Source: Tolypeutes matacus (lineage: Eukaryota > Chordata > Mammalia > Cingulata > Chlamyphoridae). From it: a stretch of 64,000 nt of DNA. This document shows positions 1-10,181 of this stretch, piece after piece. Under the pieces are notes generated by a model that was not told the origin of the DNA, did no database searches, and worked only from the letters and a program-made list of their open reading frames with translations. The stretch spans positions 32,778,395-32,842,394 of the forward strand of contig JAKSZT010053883.1 in assembly GCA_026826555.1 (NCBI GenBank), given 5' to 3'. A program made the translations under genes and the position numbers. Each line of letters starts with the position of its first letter. The stretch's first letter is position 1.

Positions 1-32
1 GCCTCCTGGTAAAAAAAAACAAAACAAAAAAC
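1..32 (+). repeat. 3' end of a DAS-type SINE cut by the window edge
   Basis: The window opens with GCCTCCTGGT followed by an A-rich run. This matches the end of the tRNA-like head and tail of the DAS SINEs seen elsewhere here. The rest lies upstream of the window. Confidence 0.7.
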
Positions 33-360
33 AGATACCATTAAATGGGTTGGCTTTAAACAATGGGAATTTATTAGTTTGAGGATGTAAGCTCAAATTT
101 TACACAGTTTTGATTTGCATTTCCCTAATGGCTAACGAAGTGTCCAAATCATCAAGGTAATGCTTTCTTCCTGAAGACTGGCTGCCAGAGATCCTTGGCT
201 CTTCTGCCGCATGGCAAGGCACATGACGACATCTGCTAGTCTCTCCTTCTCTTTCTGGTTTTGTTGCTTTCAGCTTCTTGCTTTTGTGGCTTTTTCTTTC
301 TCTCTCTGTATTCATTCAATTTATAAAGGACTCCAGTAAGTGGATTAAGACTCATCCTTG

Positions 361-780
361 GGAAGCAGATGTGGCTCAAGCAATTGGGCTCCTGTCTACC
401 ATATAAGAGATCTAGGGTTTGATTTCTGGGGCCTCCTGTTGAAGGTAAGCTGGCCTGCGCAGAATGCTGGCCCATGCAGGAGTGCTGGCCTGTGCGGAAG
501 AGCTGGTGCAGCAAGATGATGCAACAAAAAGAGACACAGAGGAAAGACAATTAGAGACACAGCAGACCAGGGAGCTGAGGTGGCACAGGAGATTGAGCCC
601 TCTCTCCCACTCCGGAAGGTCCCAGGATTGGATCCTGGTGCTGCCTAAAGAGAAGACAAGCAGACACAGAAGAACAAACACACAGCAAATGAACACAGAG
701 AGCAGACAGCAAGCGCAAAACAATAGGGGCGGTGGGGAGAGAGAAATAAATAAATAAATCTTAAAAAAAAAAAAAAAAAA
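361..780 (+). repeat. DAS-type SINE, long two-head variant
   Basis: It starts GGGAAGCAGATGTGGCTCAAG, the usual tRNA-like head. It has a second tRNA-like segment near 590-640, then a CAGACACAGAAGAACA tract and an A-rich tail. The copy at 26547-26880 has the same organisation. It is inserted into the surrounding LTR. Confidence 0.75.
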
Positions 781-825
781 CCCAGTCTGACTTAACTGAA
801 GTAGTCTCATCAATAGATTCTACTT

Positions 826-1052
826 AGGCTCAATCGATAGGGCTCCCATTTACCATATGGGAGGCCCCGGGTTCGATTCCTGGGGCCTCCTTGTGAAGGC
901 AAGCCAGCCCGTGCTGCACAGTGAGCTGACACAGCAGGACAACCCAACAAAGGGAGACAAGCAGACACAGAAAAACGCACAGCAAATGGATACAAGCAGC
1001 AAGGGGGGATAAATAAATAAATTTTAAAAATCTTAAAAAAAAAAAAAAAAAA
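826..1052 (+). repeat. DAS-type SINE, 190-bp class (older copy)
   Basis: It has the head TCAATCGATAGGGCTCCC, then the CCATATGGGAGGCCCCGGG box, an AGCAAGGGGGGATAAATAAA tail motif and poly(A). Flanking repeats AGATTCTACTT and AGATTCTACCT are consistent with an 8-10 bp TSD. It lies within the LTR. Confidence 0.8.
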
Positions 1053-1127
1053 GATTCTACCTACAGGAATGGAATAAATTAAAAAACATGTCTTTTTGGG
1101 AGTACATACAGTTTCAAACCACACACA

Positions 1128-1762
1128 TATATACAACACAAAATTTTTCCATTTTAGCCATTTTCATGTGTAAATTTCAGTGATATTAATAACATCCACA
1201 ATATTGTACTGTCAACACCGCCATCCATTACCAAAACTTTTTCATCGCCTCAAACAGAAATAACCCTGTACTCATTAAGTAGTAACTCCCCATTACCCCT
1301 CCCTAACCCCCACGCTCCTGGTAACCTGTAGTCTTCTTTCTGTCTGTATAAATTTGTATATTCTAGGTATTTCATTGATGGAATTATAATATCTGTCCTT
1401 TTGTGTCTGATTTATTTCACTCAACATGATGTTCAAGGTTCATCCATGTTGTAGCATGTTTCAGAATGTTATTCCTTTTTATGGCTGAATAATCATTTGT
1501 GTATATGTATCACATTTTGTTTATCCATTTATCTGTTGATGAACACTTGGGTTCCTTCTACCTTTTGACTACTGTGAATAATGCTTCTGTGAACATTGGT
1601 GTACAAATATCTATTTGAGTCCCTGATTTCAGTTCTTTTGGGATAAACCTAGAAATGGATTAATGTTCCTGTGGTAATTCTATATATAACTTTCTGAGGA
1701 ACCACCAAACAATTTTACACAGTTTTGATTTGCATTTCCCTAATGGCTAACAAAGTTGAGCA
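1128..1762 (-). mobile_element. L1 3' end, minus strand
   Basis: It carries the reverse complement of the common mammalian L1 3' region: CATCCATGTTGTAGCATG, TTTTTATGGCTGAATAAT and TTTTGATTTGCATTTCCC. It is 5' truncated and old, with no intact frame. Confidence 0.75.
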
Positions 1763-1764
1763 TA

Positions 1765-2462
1765 ATATATTCTTTTTTTAGAAACAGTTTTATTGAGGTA
1801 TAATTCATAAAACTTACCCATTTTTAAGTATAATTAAATAATTTTTACTGAGTTGTCAACCATCACCGTAATCCAGTTTTAGGACATTTTCATTACCCCA
1901 GTAAAATCTCTCTTGCCTTGTTTACAGTCTTTCCCTGTTCCCATCCCCAACCCACTAATAATCTGTTTTCTGTCTCTACAGATTGCCTTTTCTAGGCATC
2001 TCATATAAATGGAATCATATAATAAATGTTTTTTTGTGTCTGGCTTCTTTCACTGAGCATGATACTTTTTTAGATTCATCCATGTTGTAGCATATACCAG
2101 TACTTCATTCCTTTTTATTGCTGAATAGTATTCTATTGTATAGATATACCATATGTTTTGTTTACCCATTCAGTAATTGATCCGCATTTGAATTGTTTCC
2201 ATTTTTGGCTGTTATACATATTCATGTAGCCATCTTCTTTTAGATATATGTTTTTATTTCTCTTGATTATGTATCTAGGAGTGGAATTGCTGGGTTGTAT
2301 GGGAAATTTACGTTTAATTTTTAGAAACTGCCAAACTGTTTTCTTAAGTGGCTATATAATTTTACATTCCCACCAGGCATGTTATTTTTTATTGTCTGTT
2401 GTGTCTGTCTTTTAGTTATTGTAATGACTGTAAAATGGTAGATCTCCTTGTGCTTTCAGTTT
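1765..2462 (-). mobile_element. Second L1 3' end, minus strand
   Basis: It begins with TTTATTGAGGTATAATTCATA and proceeds through GATTCATCCATGTTGTAGCA, GCTGAATAGTATTCTATTG and GGAGTGGAATTGCTGGGT, all hallmarks of L1 3' sequence in reverse. It directly abuts the previous L1 fragment. Confidence 0.75.
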
Positions 2463-2478
2463 GCAGGAAAAAAAAAAA

Positions 2479-2512
2479 ATATATATATATATATATTATT
2501 TTTTTTTTTTAC
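2479..2512. repeat. (AT)n microsatellite and T run
   Basis: An A run is followed by about eight AT dinucleotides and a T run at the junction between two L1 fragments. It probably grew from a poly(A) tail. Confidence 0.8.
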
Positions 2513-3172
2513 TTTATTTTGTACATTTAATAATTGAAAATACAAACAAAAACTAAAAAATAAACACAGATGAATAAATATATACATTTCTCAATTAAAT
2601 GTACTGGATATATATAAAAACTTTTTTGAATCAAACAATATGTTACCCAATATATTTAGTTCATAGTAATGCATTCATACAGTATTTGACCTTTTGTGTC
2701 TGGCTTACTTCACTCAACATAATGTCCTCCATGTTCAGCCATGTTGTCATATGCTCTACGACTTCATTTCTTCTTACATCTGCATAATATTCCATTGTGT
2801 GACTAGACCACCATTTGTTTATCCATTCATCTGTTGATGGATACCTGGATTGTTTCCAACTTTTGGCAATGGTGAATAATGTTGCTATGAACATCGGTGT
2901 GCAGATGTCTGTTCGTGTCACTGCTCTCAGTTCTTCTGGGTATATACCCAGTAGTGGTATTGCCCAAGTCACGTGGCAAGTCTATATTCAACTTCTTTAG
3001 GAATGCCAAACAGTCCTCCACAGTGGCTGTACCAGTCTGCATTCTCACCAACAGTGAAGAAGTATTCCTATCTCTCCACAACTTCTCCAACACCTGTAGT
3101 TCTCTGTCTTTTCAATACTGGCCATTCTGATAGGTGTGAAATGATATATCATTGTAGTTTTGATTTGCGAAA
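2513..3172 (-). mobile_element. Third L1 3' end, minus strand, younger subfamily
   Basis: It begins ACTTTATTTTGTACATTTAA, the same 3' terminus as the truncated copy at 42745-42955. It then continues through GCCATGTTGTCATATGCTC and CCATTTGTTTATCCATTC. It is 5' truncated near 3172. Confidence 0.8.
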
Positions 3173-3837
3173 ATATATTCTTTAACTGAATCCCACAAAT
3201 ATATACTGGCTACCAGCAATGAGCAAGGCCTAGGTAGTGTATGTGGGAGACAAAATTCAATGGGATACAGACTCTTTTCAGTTAAATTTTATAATTCAGG
3301 GATGTAAGAAGAGACATACCACAAAATAATTTTATGGAGGTTTAGAGAATCAGGGAGGTATAGGACAGGGAGATGAAACACAGTAGATATTCAATAATTA
3401 GTAGCAATTTGTTATTATTACCAATAGACATTATAACTTCCAGGACTTTTGACCTATTCTACTGTTCTTTGCCTTGCTACCAATTTTATAGAAAAGTATA
3501 AGCAGCTTTGGTCTAGTCTGTTTTATGCATGCATAATGGCTACTAGAGAGACTCTCTGCTGCCAGAGTTCTTTCCCAGATGTGACTAACTCCTAATTCCT
3601 TTTCTTTGTTATTCTTGAAGACTTGGTGTTTGCTAATATTAGGTAAGTGTGGGGTGTAGGAAAAAGTTCCCTGTTTGCAGAGCTTTTTGTTGTCTGATGA
3701 AAGATTAAATAGGGCTTCCATCCTCGTCTTATTTGAAGTAGGGTGTGATATGTCTCTTGTTAGTATTTGTCATTGTGGTAGTATCTTACTATTGAGCATC
3801 TGTTAGCTGTTTCCACCAAAAACACATGCTGTAGGGA
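3173..3837. other. Unique-looking noncoding DNA
   Basis: AT-rich sequence with no exon-like open frame and no repeat that I can assign. It lies upstream of the alternative MACF1 first exon, so it is intergenic or belongs to an upstream MACF1 intron. Confidence 0.5.
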
Positions 3838-4273
3838 AGTAGTTGTGGCCCAAATTGTTGGGCGCCCGTCTCCCATATGGAGGGACCTGGGTTTGATCCC
3901 TGGGACCTTCTGGTAAAATAAAGAAAAATATAGAAGGTGCACCGTCAGGCCCTGCGCGCAGGCAAGCCCCCAGGCCCTGCTGAGCTACGCAGCAAGATGA
4001 TGATGTAACAGGAGAGTGACATAAGGGAGAGCCAAGATGAGATGCGCCGAAAAACCAGGAACTAAGGTGACGCAGGCAGTAGGACGCCTCTCTCCCACAT
4101 TGGAGATTCCCAGGATCCAATCCTGGTGAAGACAGGAGGAGAAGGATGAGAAGAGAGGGCAGGAAATGGACACAGAGAATTGCCAGCGAATGGACACAAA
4201 ACAGCAAAAACGGTGGCGGCAGGGGGTTAAAATGCATAAAAGTATATAAATAAATAAATCTTTAAAAAAAAAC
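3838..4273 (+). repeat. DAS-type SINE, long (about 440 bp) variant
   Basis: It has the head GTTGTGGCCCAAATTGTTGG and the box CCCATATGGAGGGACC. It continues with a GC-rich middle, AGCAAGATGATGATGTAACA, a second tRNA-like motif near 4060-4130, GGCAGGAAATGGACACAGAG and an A-rich tail. Imperfect flanking repeats, AACACATGCTGTA and AACACACATACTATA, suggest a TSD. The same long unit is embedded in the three composite retroposons of this window. Confidence 0.8.
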
Positions 4274-4579
4274 AACACACATACTATATAAAGCCAAACA
4301 GAAGTGCAGAATAGATCTATCAAATATTAGGAGAACAGCAAAAATAGTCATTATAGTCAATGCCTGTTATTGGTGCTAATGAAGTAGAATATTAATTATA
4401 TAGATGTAGGTATAGATGGTGGTAGTTGTCTCAAGGGAGTATGCAGTTGAAGGAGAGGCTGATTCCAGATTAAAAATTAACTACTGCTGACGAGACTGGT
4501 AGCATTGATAATTTTATAGACAGGTTTATGGTTTCCAAAGTACTTGGACACATATTTTTGAAATATGTGCTAAGTGGGA

Positions 4580-5275
4580 GCTAAACAGTTGAGTTTTGTT
4601 TTTTTTGTTTTTTTTTTTTGAGTTTTAGTTACAAAAACTTCAAATCTCAGAAAAGTACAGAGTATAGAACCTCATGTGTGTACTTACCTTCCAGATTAAA
4701 CAGATTTTATTCTTTTGTTATGTTTGCTTCAGGTTTCTTTTTTTCTGTAAAGAAATGACCCTCCTACCATCCCTGCCCTCCAGATAAACACAGTCCTGAA
4801 GTTGAGATATATATATCCATTTATGCTTTTGTATCTTTTGACAGATGAGGTATTCATAAACAATATATGCTGTTTGTTTAATATGTTTTCATATTTGACA
4901 CAAATAATATAGTCTATGTGTCCTGCTTTTTTTCATTCAAATCTGTTTTTGAGGTCTATTCGCGTTGATAAAGCAAGACCTGGTTTGTTCGTTTTAACTA
5001 ATTTACATAGACTATAATGTAAGTGGTCCTCCCTGTAGTCACGCAACACAGGTATTATTTACAGCATATTATTTCATTATATGAATAAACAATTTCTGTG
5101 CTGCAGTGAACATCTGTGTACATGTGTTCTTGTGCAAGTAGGAAAGAGGGTTTTTTGGATAGATACCTGGAATGGAATATCTGGACTTTACGCTTTTATT
5201 CAACTTTACTATATTTTTGCCAAATTGTTTTTAGAAGTGATTTATGACTTACAGGGTTTTGTTTGATAACACAAG
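4580..5275 (-). mobile_element. Old L1-type 3' fragment, minus strand
   Basis: An AT-rich region contains reverse L1 3' landmarks such as TTCATTCAAATCTG, GAATAAACAATTTCTGTGCTG and GGAATATCTGGACTTTA. It is diverged, and the boundaries are approximate. Confidence 0.5.
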
Positions 5276-7271
5276 TATTTGGCATATTACATGTTTACAT
5301 GTTTATTTGTTGTCTGTCACCCTGCACTAGGGTATAAGCATAACAGTGGCTCTTTATATCTTTAGTGCGAGGAACATTGCTGGCATAGAATAGGAACTCA
5401 ATAATTATTTGTTGAGTGAATAAATTATTTAATGCATCTGATCGTCTCAAAGCTCTGGGGTAGGTAGATTTTGGTAGACTATGATATCTGTTTTCTTATG
5501 CCCATTGTTCAAATGAGGAAACAGGCACAGAAGCCAACTGACTTTTGGGTCATACATCCAGATAATAATAATAGGATTCCTTGACTCTTGGTTTTGCTCA
5601 AGCCTGTTTTAAGGTATTTGTTAGGATTTACAGTTTTTCTAAAAGATATTTTAAGGTCTTAATAGTCAGAGTTTGACAAAATTAGTTTTCCCACTCTCAA
5701 ATATTACAGTAGTTAAATACTACTGTATATCTAGCACTCTAAAATTAAAAAAAAAAATTCAGAGAGTTCAGGTGAAGGGTGATCTTACCTGAGTAGACTT
5801 GGGGTTTACATTTTTATGTACTTTATGCCATTCAATGCTTGGTATATAGATGAGGCAACATTCATATTTGTGGAATGAATGGATGAGTTGTTACACTTCG
5901 AAGTTTTGACTGGCTCTATGGGGGACCTATGAACAGTAAACAATTAACTAGAAAACACCAAGGGAGAAGGCATGAAAAGTAGTAGGCCCTGAGGAAGCAG
6001 AAGGTAGTAGGCCATGTGTTAAGAGCCCAGACTAGATGAGAAAAAGGTCCAGGGGAAAGTCATTGTGATCAGAGTTAACTTACTTAGTAAAATAGTGGAA
6101 GCGGTCCCTAAGAAAGAACCAAATACCTAAACTTCTGACCTTGGAACAAATCTACTTTCTTAGATCCTAGTCAAGAAAAAGAGTATATCAGGTGCCCTGG
6201 AGGGCAGCTCTCATATCTTTTAGTTCCAGGTTGCCTGTAATTAATAGGAAGAAAGAGGATTTACTCTAGACCAAGTACTGAGTAAAGTACTTTATAGACA
6301 TTATCTCATTACCTCTCTGTATCCCCTTTAAGTATACAATAGTATCCACATTTTACAGATAAGGAAATGGAATCACCTAGTAAGCTAGTTATTTAGTTAA
6401 TAAGTTACAGAGCTGAGATTTTTTTTTTTTTTTTTTTTTTAATTAGAGCTGGGGTGTTTGAACCCTGGTCTACCTTAAGGAAATCTCTACTCCTTTCCTA
6501 GACCAATTTTTCTGTAGAGAAGAAGGAAATGAAGGCCTGATTTGTTCAACATATGCAGAAGTTTAAAAAGGAAAAGGCTCACAGAAGTGAATATGCTGGA
6601 TTCTCAAAGAATCTTCTATAGCAGTAGCCATCATATTAAGCAACTCTTCCCCCTGAGTTTATAAATTTTAGGAAACTGGTTTCCTGTATTTCATTAATAA
6701 AATGAATCAAGCCTACCTCTTAAGGTGTCTTGTTCTCCTTGCTGCTTGGTGCCTGCCTGGTGAACTTCATATTGTAGTGTTAGATTTTTTGCTGATTTGC
6801 TGTAGTCTGGTTGAGTTTCCCTCCTTTCCCAGTTTTTCCTCTTGTTTCTTGCTATGGTTTATTATGGCCATAAGATGGTGCTGCAGCTTTGCATCAGCTT
6901 TAAGGAAAAGGCTTAGGAAAAAAAAACACCTACAGCCTTTGGGAGGCAGATGGGGCGTTAGTAGTAGGGTCTCAGAACCGGTAGTGGAGAAGCCATTGCT
7001 TTAGGGCTTCTTATTGCTTTCTTTTTGAGGAAGGAGGTTTAGGTCTTCAGGAAAAGTGGACAGGGCTGTGCTGGTACAAGTCTTGAGGGCTTATATAGCC
7101 AGGCAGGCTGCTTCTCTCTGTCTGACATAACATAGTCCTTTCGGTAGAGGGAAGAAATATATATAAGCTGTTTTCTTCCTCTCCATTCAGAGCCCTTGGT
7201 TGGTATTATCTCATCTGTCAGGCACTATACTAAAAACGTGAGATGAGGGAATCCCACTGCTATCACAGGAT
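5276..7271. other. Noncoding DNA with MIR-like remnants
   Basis: Mostly unique sequence. MIR-like stretches occur near 5470-5600 and 6290-6470 (ACATTTTACAGATAAGGAAA, then TTTGAACCCTGGTCTACC). A pure T run at 6420-6440 sits inside the second. The 100-codon open frame at 6702-7004 shows no recognisable domain and no splice context that would make it an exon. Confidence 0.5.
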
Positions 7272-7742
7272 GATTTTTTAAAAATTAATTAATTTATTTA
7301 CTTTTATCCATTTTTACCCCCCACCCCACCCCCCAATTTTTGCTGTTTCTGTGTCCATTTGCTGGGCAATTCTCTGTGTCTGTTTTCTGCCCTCTCTTCT
7401 CATCCTTCTCCTGTCTTCACCGGGATTCGATCCTGGGAACCTCCAATGTGGGAGAGAGGTACGTACCTACTGCCTGCGCCACCTTAGTTCCTGGCTTTTC
7501 GGCGCATCTTGTCTTGGCTCTCCCTCGTGTCATCCTCCTGTTACATCATCATCTTGCCGTGTGGCTTGGCTGGGCGTGGCTGCGCATCTGTGTGCGGGGC
7601 CTGACGGAGCACCCATGCATGGGGCCTGGCGGTCCATGTGCCTTATATATTTTCCTTTATTTTTACCAGGAGGTACCAGGGGTCGAGCCCAGGTCACTCC
7701 ATATGGGAAATGGATGCCTAACCATTTGAGCCGCATCCTCCC
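7272..7742 (-). repeat. DAS-type SINE, long variant, minus strand
   Basis: It is the reverse of the element at 3838-4273: a T-rich left end, TTTTACCCCCCACC, CTGTGTCCATTTGCTGGGC, GTTACATCATCATCTTGC, and the head at the right end. The TSD AGGATGATTTTT is present on both sides (near 7267 and 7749). Confidence 0.85.
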
Positions 7743-7944
7743 CCTCATAGGATGATTTTTGATCCAATTTTTAAAACCTGTAATTCAGACTTCCTGCCCA
7801 CCTGCTGTTTGAGTAAAGCACCTGACCTCATTTTGGCCACTTCCTGTCTTACTCCCAGATGACAGCAAGTGTTATCTCTGTGTAGGACTTCCATGCCTCT
7901 AGCAGTAGGAAGGTAATGCAACATGGTGATAAAATTAAAACAGA

Positions 7945-8150
7945 AGTTCATGTTCTGGCTCTGCCACTTCCCAGCTTTGTGACCTTGGGCAAATTAATCA
8001 ACTTTCTTAAACCTCGGTTTCTTCATCTGTAAAATGTAAAAGACTAGTTTTGACTTCATATGATTACTGTGAGATTTAAATGAGATAATCAATATAAGTA
8101 GCTTAGCATAGAGCTTGGCACCTAAAATGTGCTAAAAAATATTAGGTATC
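7945..8150 (+). repeat. MIR element
   Basis: It contains the MIR core: GTGACCTTGGGCAAATTAAT, TTTCTTCATCTGTAAAATG and ATGAGATAATCAATATAAG, ending near GCTTGGCACCTAAAATG. Confidence 0.8.
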
Positions 8151-8399
8151 AGTAGCAGAATCATTGATAAATACTCTTGAGCATTTGTGTCAAATAAATG
8201 TTCCGTGGAGAGTCTGCTTCTCTGACGTATTTGGAAGTGGTATCCTTTTTAGCCAGCCTCCATATACCATACTCAAAATTGATTTCCAGGCTTTTTCTCT
8301 GTGTGTAAATGGCCAGCAGAATTAACAGAGCTTTCTTTCTTTCTTTTCTTCTTTCTCTTAGGTAAAAGGAGAGAAATAAATGCTGCAGGAGTTTAGCTC

Positions 8400-8940
8400 T
8401 TTAAAGTCTGTGCCGCCCCCCCCCCTTTTTTTCTTAACTGTAAGGAATAGTTTCTGATCTCCAGATTATAATTTGATGAAAATAGTTTTGTCATATTCAG
8501 ACTTGAAAAAAAATTGAGACTATGTATATCTTGTTTGATTTTTCTTTTGGTCATCTTGCTGCAACAATTGAAATCTAGTTCGTTTCATAGTATGGGAGCC
8601 ATAATTGCAGCTCCCCCAGTTCTGATTTTTCTTGGCCCTTGCTGGTACCCACTGAGTTGGTTTGCATTTTCCCTCTTTGATATTCTCCTCCTCCTTTCCA
8701 TGTTACCTTCTCCCATGTTCTCTCCTTTCCCCCTCCCTTTCCTCTTACTCCTACATTTTCCTCCCTCCTCCTTCCCCTCCCTAATTTCTCCCTCCCCTAG
8801 TTTCTTAGCTCCTTTTTCCTTTCTGTTTGTGTTAACTGAGGGCAGTGCTCCAATTACCTCATATTTGGAGAGAGAAAGCTGCAGCCAATCCGGTTTCTGT
8901 CTGCTTTTAGGTCAAGTGATTTCTGAACTGCAGTGAGATG
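8400..8940. promoter_or_regulatory. Pyrimidine-rich tract upstream of the alternative MACF1 first exon
   Basis: The region includes a C10/T9 run near 8409 and a long C/T-biased stretch at about 8680-8830 built of CTCC and TTCC blocks. Such strand-asymmetric tracts are common near TATA-less promoters and can form triplex DNA. The regulatory role is inferred from position only. The open frame at 8514-8936 is a by-product of the stop-poor C/T composition. Confidence 0.35.
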
Positions 8941-9170
8941 CCTTGAATTTGTCTTGTTGCAGCTCTGAGCCTGTAAGATGGCTGTCTGAATCGGCAGCGG
9001 CTGGGAGAGATGGAGAGAGGCGGGGAGGGAGGGAGAAAGAATTGGAGCGATTGTCGGCATAGTGCATGTTTTTAAATGTGCATCCAATCTGCTGCAGCCA
9101 AGGTTGGGATTTCTTTGGGATCCCAGGACTGGTTTAGCTGTGTTTCTCCTGAGATTAGTAGAGGAAAGAA
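8941..9170 (+). promoter_or_regulatory. MACF1: Putative 5' UTR and core promoter of the short-N-terminus MACF1 transcript
   Basis: No TATA box is visible. A YY1-like motif AAGATGGCTGTC lies at 8975-8986, followed by a purine-rich tract at 9001-9040. If transcription starts upstream, two small upstream ORFs precede the main start: one of three codons at 8978 and one of 21 codons at 9010-9075. An in-frame TAG at 9159-9161 closes the main frame four codons above the ATG, which supports the assigned start. The transcription start is not determinable here. Confidence 0.5.
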
Positions 9171-10181
9171 ATGGGAAATTCACTGGGCTGTGTTAAGGAA
9201 CCGAAAGAGTCAATAGCTGTTCCTGAGAAGGCTCCCATATCTCCTAAGAAAAGGGTTCGGTTCAAAAGGAAGTGGAGGGGTAAGAAAACCCCTACTCCAG
9301 AGGCATCTCATGAGGAAGAGCCCTTGGAAGGGACTGGAGTCACTGAAGAGATTGAAACCCTAACGAAGTTAACAGTGAGTCTCCAAAAGGAGGAAGGTGT
9401 GGGAGGGTTAGAGCAACCCCCACTAGACATTTTACTGCCTGAAGACTTGGCCCCCAACTCAGGGGTCGGGGATCAGGGGATGATCGTGCAGGTGAAGGAG
9501 AGATTCCAAGCAGAAATCCAGACTGCTCACCTTTTGTTAGAGAATGAGTCATCAGTTGCTGCAGGAGTCTGGGATTCCCTGGAAGAGGGGATGACTGTCA
9601 TTGCTCACCTGCTTGAAAATCCAGCAGAACGGAACTGTGAGAAGTCAGTGAGCCAACTGGTGGAATTTCCGAGGACAGCATCCTGTAGCAGCAGGGCTTT
9701 GCTGCTGCCTTTGCAAGGAGAGACTGCAGTGGAGAAAGGAGGTATTCAGCTCAGATTTCAGAGCAGCACTTCCAGGAAAGACTATCCCACTGACACAGAA
9801 AATCAAGGCCAACTTTCAGGGGGCTGGAGTGGAGGGGGAGGAACCAAAGGTATTTCAGATGCCACTCCAACAGGTTACTGGATTGCAGAATGTTCTGTTC
9901 CTTCATTGCTCCTGGACCAGTTGGGAGGCCATAAACCTGCCTACATGGGTCGAGTGCCTCCCCAGGGTCCTAGACTGCCCACTTCTCAAAGCGATTTATC
10001 CATTAGTGGCATGACTGTGAGCCTTTTGCCCTCCTCTTCTGGTTATGGCAGTGATGGGCCACACTTACAGGGGATCCAGCCTAAAGATACAGAACCTGAA
10101 AAGAGCTCCATATCCTTCTCCGAAGAGGATGGCACCCTTTCTTTGGAGGCAAGCCATACTCCATCATGGGGTCCAGAGGAG
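9171..10181 (+). CDS. MACF1: MACF1 alternative first coding exon (short, lipid-anchored N terminus)
   Basis: The exon encodes residues 1-337 of a MACF1 isoform that begins with a unique segment instead of CH1. The start is set by an in-frame stop at 9159-9161 and a strong Kozak context (G at -3, G at +4). Gly2 with Cys7 in MGNSLGC predicts N-myristoylation plus palmitoylation. A polybasic run follows at residues 26-39 and contains RVRF at 28-31, which fits the PP1 RVxF docking pattern, just after an SPKK phosphosite-like motif at 24-27. The rest is acidic and Ser/Thr-rich, with no known fold. The exon ends at GAG followed by the donor GTAGGT, in phase 0, and joins in frame to the CH2 exon at 44372. 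I recognise the sequence as the alternative MACF1 N terminus. The paralogue dystonin has a comparable myristoylated isoform without CH1. If the donor is skipped, translation runs 11 more codons to a stop at 10215-10217. Confidence 0.9.

Larger units (their letters stand above)
33..1127 (-). mobile_element. MaLR-like solo LTR, minus strand, interrupted by two SINEs and a patch insertion
   Basis: Segments at 33-95, 142-360 and 781-825, and again after 1053, align by eye with the LTR at 37545-37995. Shared landmarks are ATGTCCAAATC, CTTTCTTCC, TGGCAAGGCA, GGACTCCAGTAAG and ACTGAAGTAG. Orientation follows from the rule that these LTRs start TG and end CA, with the polyadenylation side to the left. 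The body is broken by SINEs at 361-780 and 826-1052 and by a 46-bp tract of L1 origin at 96-141. The outer boundary is approximate. Confidence 0.65.

Noticed and set aside
3803..4323. Overlapping open frames of 112-144 codons on the minus strand
   Set aside because: They lie antisense to a DAS-type SINE. The same Phe/Ser/Cys-rich text recurs in every copy (7340-7755, 14301-14618, 18149-18737, 31130-31572, 33941-34324), so it reflects repeat composition, not a gene family.
8514..8936. 140-codon Pro/Leu/Ser-rich frame upstream of the alternative exon
   Set aside because: It follows from a pyrimidine-rich, stop-poor tract; low complexity and no domain.
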